Assembly (NCBI GenBank): GCA_016794735.1
Contig: JAEUJK010000710.1
Coordinates: forward strand, 1-11,415
Reading direction: 5' to 3'
From: Gemmatimonadota bacterium
Lineage (GTDB): Bacteria; Gemmatimonadota; Gemmatimonadetes; Gemmatimonadales; Gemmatimonadaceae
Length of the DNA: 11,415 nucleotides
The position numbers and the translations under genes were made by a program. Shown piece after piece: positions 7,900-11,415 of the stretch. The notes beneath the pieces are model-generated. The model was not told the origin of the DNA. It worked only from the letters and a program-made list of their open reading frames with translations, and did no database searches. Numbering within the stretch: the first letter of the stretch is position 1; every line of letters begins with the position of its first letter.

Positions 7900-8829
7900 T
7901 CAGATCGCCAGCTTGCCCATGGGCTCGCGCACGGCGTCGGCGCTCTTGCCCAGCGCCACGCGCTCCGCCGGCGTCAACTCCACCTCGATGATCTTCTCGA
8001 GGCCGTTGCGCCCGAGCTTGCAGGGGACGCCGAGGAAGAGGCCGGACATGCCGTACTCACCCTCGAGCCACGCCGCACACGGCAGGATGCGCTTGTGGTC
8101 GAAGACGATCGCCTCGGCCATCTGCACCGCGCCGGCCGACGGCGCGTAGTACGCCGACCCGGTCTTGAGGTAGCTCACGATCTCGGCGCCGCCATTGCGC
8201 GTGCGGTCGACGATCTTGTCGAGCGCCGAACGCTCGAGCAGCTGCGTCACGGGAATGCCGCTCACCGTCGTGTACGAGATCAGCGGGACCATCGTGTCGC
8301 CGTGGCCGCCAAGGACCATCGCCTGGATGTCGCGCACAGAAACGTCCATGGCCTCGGCGAGGAACGCACGGTAGCGCGCCGTGTCGAGGACGCCGGCCAT
8401 GCCGAGCACGCGCTCGCGCGGGAACCCGGTGACCTTCTTCGCGACGTAGCACATCACGTCGAGCGGGTTCGACACCACGATCACGATCGCGTTCGGCGAC
8501 GTGCGGGCCACCTGCTCCGACACGTTCTTCACGATCCCGGCGTTCGTGTTCATCAGGTCGTCACGCGACATGCCCGGCTTGCGGGCGATGCCGGCGGTGA
8601 TGATGACGATGTCGGAGTTCTCCGTCTCGTCGTAGCCGTTGGTGCCGATGACGCGGGAGTCGTACAACTCGATCGGGGCGGACTGCCACTGGTCGAGGCC
8701 CTTCCCCTGCGGGACGCCATCGACGATGTCGACCAGCACGACCTGACGGGCGAGTTCCTTCTCAGCCACGCGCTGTGCCGCCGTGGCGCCGACGTTACCG
8801 GCGCCGACGACCGTGATCTTGTTGACCAT
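7900..8829 (-). CDS. mdh: Malate dehydrogenase (LDH-like type), NAD-dependent
   Basis: This cytoplasmic enzyme interconverts malate and oxaloacetate with NAD(H). Its 309 residues belong to the LDH-like MDH group. The nucleotide-binding loop is GAGNVG at 9-14, and Asp34 closes the first beta-alpha-beta unit and selects NAD over NADP. Arg83 in ARKPGMSRDDL stands where lactate dehydrogenases have Gln, which marks malate/oxaloacetate specificity. Arg89, Asp149 and Arg152 (LDTAR) and His176 (GGHGD) complete the active site. All key residues are present. The ATG at 8829 has no Shine-Dalgarno. Only 21 bases separate it from sdhC, so it is likely the first gene of mdh-sdhCAB. That links two TCA steps in one transcript; fumarase, which would connect them, is not in the window. 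Confidence 0.96.
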   Translation of the reverse strand: MVNKITVVGAGNVGATAAQRVAEKELARQVVLVDIVDGVPQGKGLDQWQSAPIELYDSRVIGTNGYDETENSDIVIITAGIARKPGMSRDDLMNTNAGIVKNVSEQVARTSPNAIVIVVSNPLDVMCYVAKKVTGFPRERVLGMAGVLDTARYRAFLAEAMDVSVRDIQAMVLGGHGDTMVPLISYTTVSGIPVTQLLERSALDKIVDRTRNGGAEIVSYLKTGSAYYAPSAGAVQMAEAIVFDHKRILPCAAWLEGEYGMSGLFLGVPCKLGRNGLEKIIEVELTPAERVALGKSADAVREPMGKLAI

Positions 8830-8862
8830 GAGTGTATGTGAAGAGTTCGGGTGTAGTCGGGA

Positions 8863-8894
8863 AACCTAATCGACGCGGCGGGCACCGTCCGCCG
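8863..8894 (-). promoter_or_regulatory. Weak promoter and hairpin candidates between moaA and mdh
   Basis: The 97-base moaA-mdh gap contains, on the minus strand, a six-base-pair stem CGGCGG/CCGCCG with a seven-base loop (8894-8876), followed by a poor T-rich stretch. It overlaps a weak promoter-like pair CGGACG-N17-TAGGTT (8891-8863). Either could mark the end of the moa transcript or the start of the mdh-sdh one. Neither is strong, and they share bases. Confidence 0.2.
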
Positions 8895-8926
8895 GTCATC
8901 TCACGAAGTATCGGCGCCATGCGCGC

Positions 8927-9907
8927 TCAGCCACCGACCTCGCTGAGGGCGCGCAACCCGCCGACGCGCCGCTCGAGGAGGAAGTGCTCCTTCGGCTTGT
9001 TCGCCAGGGCCTGGCGAAAGAGCGGCTCGAGCGGCTCGCCCGCACGCAGCGGGGTCCGCAGGTCGACCTCGTGATCGCCATACAGGCAGGTCCGAAGGCG
9101 CCCGTCGGCCGTTAGGCGCACCCGGTTGCACGAGCCGCAGTACGTGTGCGTCATCGGGGTGATCACCCCCACCGTTCCGCGGGCGCCAGGCAGCGAGTAG
9201 TAGGCGGCCGGTCCGTTGCCACGCGGGCCGGCGGCTGGCGTCAGCTCGCCCAACGCGGCGATCCGGGCGAGCACCTCGGGGCTCGGCACCACGTGGGCGT
9301 CGGTCAGCTCGCGCAGGTCGCCCACCGGCATCAGCTCGATGAACCGCACGTGCCACGGGTGCTCCACCGTCAGGCGCGCGAAATCCACCACCTCGTCGTC
9401 GTTGATGCCGCGCATGACGACGACGTTCAGCTTGAGCGGCTCGAGGCCGGCGGCTGTGGCCGCCAGCAGCGAGGCCACCGGGTCAAACGCCAGGTTGCGC
9501 CGCGCGATGGCCGCAATGCGATCCTCCCGCAACGAGTCGGCGCTCATGTTGACGCGGTCGAGTCCCGCCTCGGCGAGGGCACCGCTCAGCTCCGGCAATC
9601 GGACCCCGTTGGTCGACAAGGCGATGTCCGTGATGCCGGGCACCGCCTTGAGCTGTCGAATCAGGGCCGGGAGGTCCGGCCGAATCGTCGGCTCTCCCCC
9701 GGTGATGCGCAGCTTCCGCAGGCCGAGTGGGGCGAGCTGGGCGACGATGGCGGTGATCTCCTCGTACGAGAGGATGTCCCGCTTGGGCAACCACTGGAGC
9801 CCCTCCAGCGGCATGCAGTACTGGCACCGGAAGTTGCACCGGTCGGTCACGGAGATTCGGAGGTACTCGATGCTCCGCCCGAACTGATCCCGCAGCGCCT
9901 CGCTCAT
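8927..9907 (-). CDS. moaA: GTP 3',8-cyclase MoaA (radical SAM), molybdenum cofactor step 1
   Basis: MoaA rearranges GTP to 3',8-cyclo-GTP, the first step of molybdopterin synthesis; MoaC then makes cPMP. The 326-residue protein has the radical-SAM motif CNFRCQYC with Cys24, Cys28 and Cys31, and ITGGEPTIR for SAM binding. Near the C-terminus a second [4Fe-4S] site is at Cys257, Cys260 and Cys274 (CGSCNRVRLTADGRLRTC), which binds GTP. It ends in the Gly-Gly tail needed for activity in this family. The ATG at 9907 overlaps the moaE stop as ATGA; fourteen more codons upstream are open to a start at 9949 but lie within moaE. It is the last gene of moaDEA. moaC and moaB are not in the window. Confidence 0.96.
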   Translation of the reverse strand: MSEALRDQFGRSIEYLRISVTDRCNFRCQYCMPLEGLQWLPKRDILSYEEITAIVAQLAPLGLRKLRITGGEPTIRPDLPALIRQLKAVPGITDIALSTNGVRLPELSGALAEAGLDRVNMSADSLREDRIAAIARRNLAFDPVASLLAATAAGLEPLKLNVVVMRGINDDEVVDFARLTVEHPWHVRFIELMPVGDLRELTDAHVVPSPEVLARIAALGELTPAAGPRGNGPAAYYSLPGARGTVGVITPMTHTYCGSCNRVRLTADGRLRTCLYGDHEVDLRTPLRAGEPLEPLFRQALANKPKEHFLLERRVGGLRALSEVGG

Positions 9908-10347
9908 GCGCCACCCGCTGGCGTCGCGGCTCGCGTGGGATCCACCCACTCCCGCGTGCCGTCCACGTAGTGCTCGCGCTTCCAGATCGGCACCCGCTTC
10001 TTGATCTCCTCAATCACCTGGCGGGCGGCATCCATGCTGGCGGCGCGCCGCGGATGCGCGACGGCGATCCCGACGCTCGCCTCACCCAGGGCCAGGTATC
10101 CGAGGCGATGCTCCACGGCGACCCGGGCCCCCGGGAACTGCACGCTGACCTCGTCCGCAATGCGCTGCAGTTCGTCGGCGGCCATGCGCTCGTACGCCTT
10201 GTAGTCGATCCCGGAGACGGCGCGCCCATCGTTCACCTCGCGCACGGTGCCCAGGAACACGGTCGTGGCGCCGCAGCTGTCGTGCGCCACTTCGCGCGAC
10301 AACTCGCCCACGTCGATCGGGCGATGCACGAGCCGCGCGGTCGCCAT
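9904..10347 (-). CDS. moaE: Molybdopterin synthase catalytic subunit (MoaE)
   Basis: MoaE with two MoaD subunits converts cPMP to molybdopterin by inserting dithiolene sulfurs. In 147 residues the family pattern is clear: FLGTVREVNDGRAVSGIDY, YKAYERMA, HRLGYLALGEASVGIAVAHP and EIKKRVPIWKREHYVDG. Lys116 and Lys123 match, by their seven-residue spacing, Lys119 and Lys126 of E. coli MoaE that act in catalysis. The ATG at 10347 overlaps the moaD stop by one base (TGATG); a GTG one codon earlier is also possible. The C-terminus overlaps moaA by four bases. The last 15 residues or so are a loosely conserved tail. Adjacent moaD confirms the role. Confidence 0.95.
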   Translation of the reverse strand: MATARLVHRPIDVGELSREVAHDSCGATTVFLGTVREVNDGRAVSGIDYKAYERMAADELQRIADEVSVQFPGARVAVEHRLGYLALGEASVGIAVAHPRRAASMDAARQVIEEIKKRVPIWKREHYVDGTREWVDPTRAATPAGGA

Positions 10348-10586
10348 CACCCGCCCGCAACTGGTGGAATGACGGCCACTTCGTCGCCCTCGCGAATGGG
10401 CGCGCTGCGATCGGCGTACACCGCGTTGATGGCCATCATGGGATGCGGAGGGACCGGGGTCGTGATGCGACCCTGCACGAGTGCGAGGACGTCACCCGCC
10501 GTGGCTCCGTCGTGTGCGTCGATCACGACCGAGTCCGCGCCGAACGCGTCGGCGTAGGAAGCAAAGAGGAGCACACGCACCTGCAT
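10347..10586 (-). CDS. moaD: Molybdopterin synthase sulfur carrier subunit (MoaD)
   Basis: MoaD is a small ubiquitin-fold protein whose C-terminal Gly-Gly is adenylated by MoeB and then thiocarboxylated, carrying sulfur to MoaE. The 79 residues begin with the beta-strand MQVRVLLFASYAD and contain the INAVYAD strand and REGDEVAVIPPVAGG at the end. The terminal GG is intact and is encoded right up to the stop that overlaps moaE. No Shine-Dalgarno precedes the ATG at 10586. A TAGTGT -10-like hexamer at 10595-10600 is so close that a very short leader is possible, but no good -35 box accompanies it. A strong terminator separates it from the HU-like gene, so moaDEA probably has its own promoter in this 44-base gap or downstream of the terminator stem. 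Confidence 0.92.
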   Translation of the reverse strand: MQVRVLLFASYADAFGADSVVIDAHDGATAGDVLALVQGRITTPVPPHPMMAINAVYADRSAPIREGDEVAVIPPVAGG

Positions 10587-10630
10587 ATGCGAGCAACACT
10601 AGCCGGTTGCGCGGGGTTCCGGCCAGAGGA

Positions 10631-10659
10631 AAGAAAAACGCCCGGGGAGGCCCGGGCGT
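10631..10659 (-). terminator. Intrinsic terminator of the HU-like gene
   Basis: Six bases after the HU-like stop codon the minus strand has ACGCCCGGG, a CCTC loop and CCCGGGCGT: a perfect nine-base-pair stem with a four-base loop. The run TTTTCTTT follows at once. This is a textbook rho-independent terminator and isolates the HU-like gene from moaD. Confidence 0.92.
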
Positions 10660-10665
10660 CGCGTG

Positions 10666-11007
10666 CTAATCGTCATCGTGATCGTCGTCGTCCACGTGGC
10701 CAGGCAAAGGCTCCAGGTCGGCAACCATCGCGCGGAGTTCCTTGGACGGCTTGAACACCGGGACCGGTCGGGCCGAAACCTCGACCGGACTACCGGTCCG
10801 GGGGTTCCGGGCCATTCGCGTCTTGCGGTGGCGGATCTTGAAGGTGCCGAAGCCACGCACCTCGATGTTTTTCTGGAGCTGGAGCGCTTCCTTGATGGCG
10901 TCGAGGAAGGCGTCGACCACCCGTGCGCAGTCCTTCTTGGAGATCAGCGGACCTGCCGTTCGGGAAATCTGCTGGGTGACGTGCTCGACGAGGTCGGCTT
11001 TGGTCAT
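10666..11007 (-). CDS. HU/IHF-family DNA-binding protein with acidic C-terminal tail
   Basis: This is a histone-like protein expected to form dimers that bend DNA and organise the nucleoid. Residues 1-48 form the helical dimer part (MTKADLVEHV start), 49-60 contain VRGFGTFKIRHR, and about 64-84 make the DNA-binding arm with Pro69 in ARNPRTG, the residue that intercalates in family members. Typical HU is about 90 residues. This one has 113 because residues 98-113 add a tail ending in DDDDHDDD, encoded by a GAC/GAT repeat. Cys27 sits in the dimer helix region. HU versus IHF cannot be decided; the RKTRMARNP arm is IHF-like. The ATG at 11007 lacks a Shine-Dalgarno. The gene is a single unit with its own promoter and terminator. 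I give no symbol because hup and ihf are not separable here. Confidence 0.93.
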   Translation of the reverse strand: MTKADLVEHVTQQISRTAGPLISKKDCARVVDAFLDAIKEALQLQKNIEVRGFGTFKIRHRKTRMARNPRTGSPVEVSARPVPVFKPSKELRAMVADLEPLPGHVDDDDHDDD

Positions 11008-11053
11008 TTCACGGGATCAAGGGGGACGCCTTCGTTCCGCCCGCTGGGGGTCG

Positions 11054-11083
11054 AACTTATGGAGCCCCCTGCCGAAGTGTCAA
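11054..11083 (-). promoter_or_regulatory. Predicted promoter of the HU-like gene, -35 box over the carA stop
   Basis: A perfect TTGACA (11083-11078) includes the TGA stop codon of carA. Downstream are TAAGTT at 18-base spacing (11059-11054) or CATAAG at 16-base spacing (11061-11056). The start of transcription would be near 11047-11050, giving a leader of about 40 bases. The layout TTGACAC-N17-TAAnTTCG is shared with the nuo promoter. Confidence 0.6.
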
Positions 11084-11415
11084 GCGGTTGTGCCACTTCG
11101 GTTTACATCATCCCTGACCGCGCTCATGAACTGCTTGAAGAGCGGCCGGGCGTCATGAGGACCCGGCGCGGCCTCAGGGTGGTACTGCACGGCGAAGAGC
11201 GGAAGTGTCCGATGCCGCAGCCCCTCGACGGTCCCGTCGTTGAGGTTGATGTGGGTCACTTCCAGGTCCGGCGCGCCAGGGATACCGGCCTCGCTCCCTT
11301 CCACGGCAAACCCGTGGTTCTGGGAGGTGATCAGCACGCGTCCGGTGGCCAGTTCCTTCACGGGGTGATTCCCACCGCGATGGCCGTACGGGAGCTTGGT
11401 CGTGTTCCCCCCGTA
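11080..11415 (-). CDS. carA: Carbamoyl-phosphate synthase small subunit, C-terminal part (CarA)
   Basis: CarA is the glutaminase subunit that releases ammonia from glutamine for CarB, feeding arginine and pyrimidine synthesis. Only the last 111 codons are in the window; the 5' part lies beyond position 11415. The visible part is the end of the class I glutamine amidotransferase domain: NTTKLPYGHRGGNHPV, then ITSQNHGFAVEG and LPLFAVQYHPEAAPGPHD, in which His and Glu of the YHPE motif are two members of the catalytic Cys-His-Glu triad. The nucleophile Cys would be upstream. The reading frame is open to the window edge. The stop codon lies inside the -35 box of the next gene. carB does not follow directly, so carA and carB are not adjacent on this side. 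Confidence 0.95.
   Translation of the reverse strand, partial: YGGNTTKLPYGHRGGNHPVKELATGRVLITSQNHGFAVEGSEAGIPGAPDLEVTHINLNDGTVEGLRHRTLPLFAVQYHPEAAPGPHDARPLFKQFMSAVRDDVNRSGTTA

Noticed and set aside
8830..8850. TTCACA half-site before mdh considered as a second Rex operator
   Set aside because: Only one half-site is present; the partner position reads CCCGA rather than GTGAA, and the spacing does not fit.

Overview
This is a GC-rich bacterial chromosome segment of housekeeping metabolism, and every gene I can support lies on the minus strand. In transcription order (right to left) they are: carA (3' part only), an HU/IHF-family DNA-binding protein, moaD-moaE-moaA, mdh-sdhC-sdhA-sdhB, a small secreted CarboxypepD_reg-like/TonB-plug protein, a soluble acyl-ACP desaturase, and nuoA-nuoB-nuoC-nuoD (nuoD cut by the window edge). 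There are no rRNA or tRNA genes, CRISPR arrays, insertion sequences or phage genes. Base composition and codon use look even throughout, so this reads as core genome. The best guess at taxonomy is Gemmatimonadota. It rests on the plug-only protein ending in a CG-hydrophobic-IWTR motif, the three-subunit SdhCAB of menaquinone type, separate nuoC and nuoD, and a plant-type acyl-ACP desaturase. It is an inference from family knowledge, not a proven assignment.

Region by region. 1-2135: start of the NADH:quinone oxidoreductase (complex I) operon, with a perfect TTGACA promoter box at 2205-2210 and a GTGAA-N4-TTCAC palindrome (2151-2164) between the predicted transcription start and the nuoA ribosome site. 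The palindrome matches the core of the operator of the NADH-sensing repressor Rex. 2136-2420: intergenic, holding these signals and a possible terminator for the desaturase. 2421-4294: the desaturase and the plug protein, both plausibly acting on the envelope. 4295-4448: intergenic, with unusually strong and partly mutually exclusive RNA hairpins behind sdhB. 4449-8829: malate dehydrogenase plus the complete succinate dehydrogenase, a tight TCA/respiratory operon. 8927-10586: molybdopterin synthase (MoaD, MoaE) and the radical-SAM enzyme MoaA, joined by 1- and 4-base overlaps. 10631-11007: the HU-like gene with its own promoter and a textbook intrinsic terminator. 11080-11415: the C-terminal glutaminase part of carbamoyl-phosphate synthase small subunit.

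Functionally, complex I and SdhCAB feed electrons from NADH and succinate into the quinone pool, Mdh makes NADH and oxaloacetate, and the Moa proteins supply molybdenum cofactor for oxidoreductases. I see no undescribed multi-gene system here. The most interesting observations are regulatory: the Rex-like operator at nuoA, a promoter whose -35 box overlaps the carA stop codon and resembles the nuo promoter, the sdhB-trailing RNA structure, the acidic tail of the HU-like protein, and a recurring CGTTAGG heptamer.
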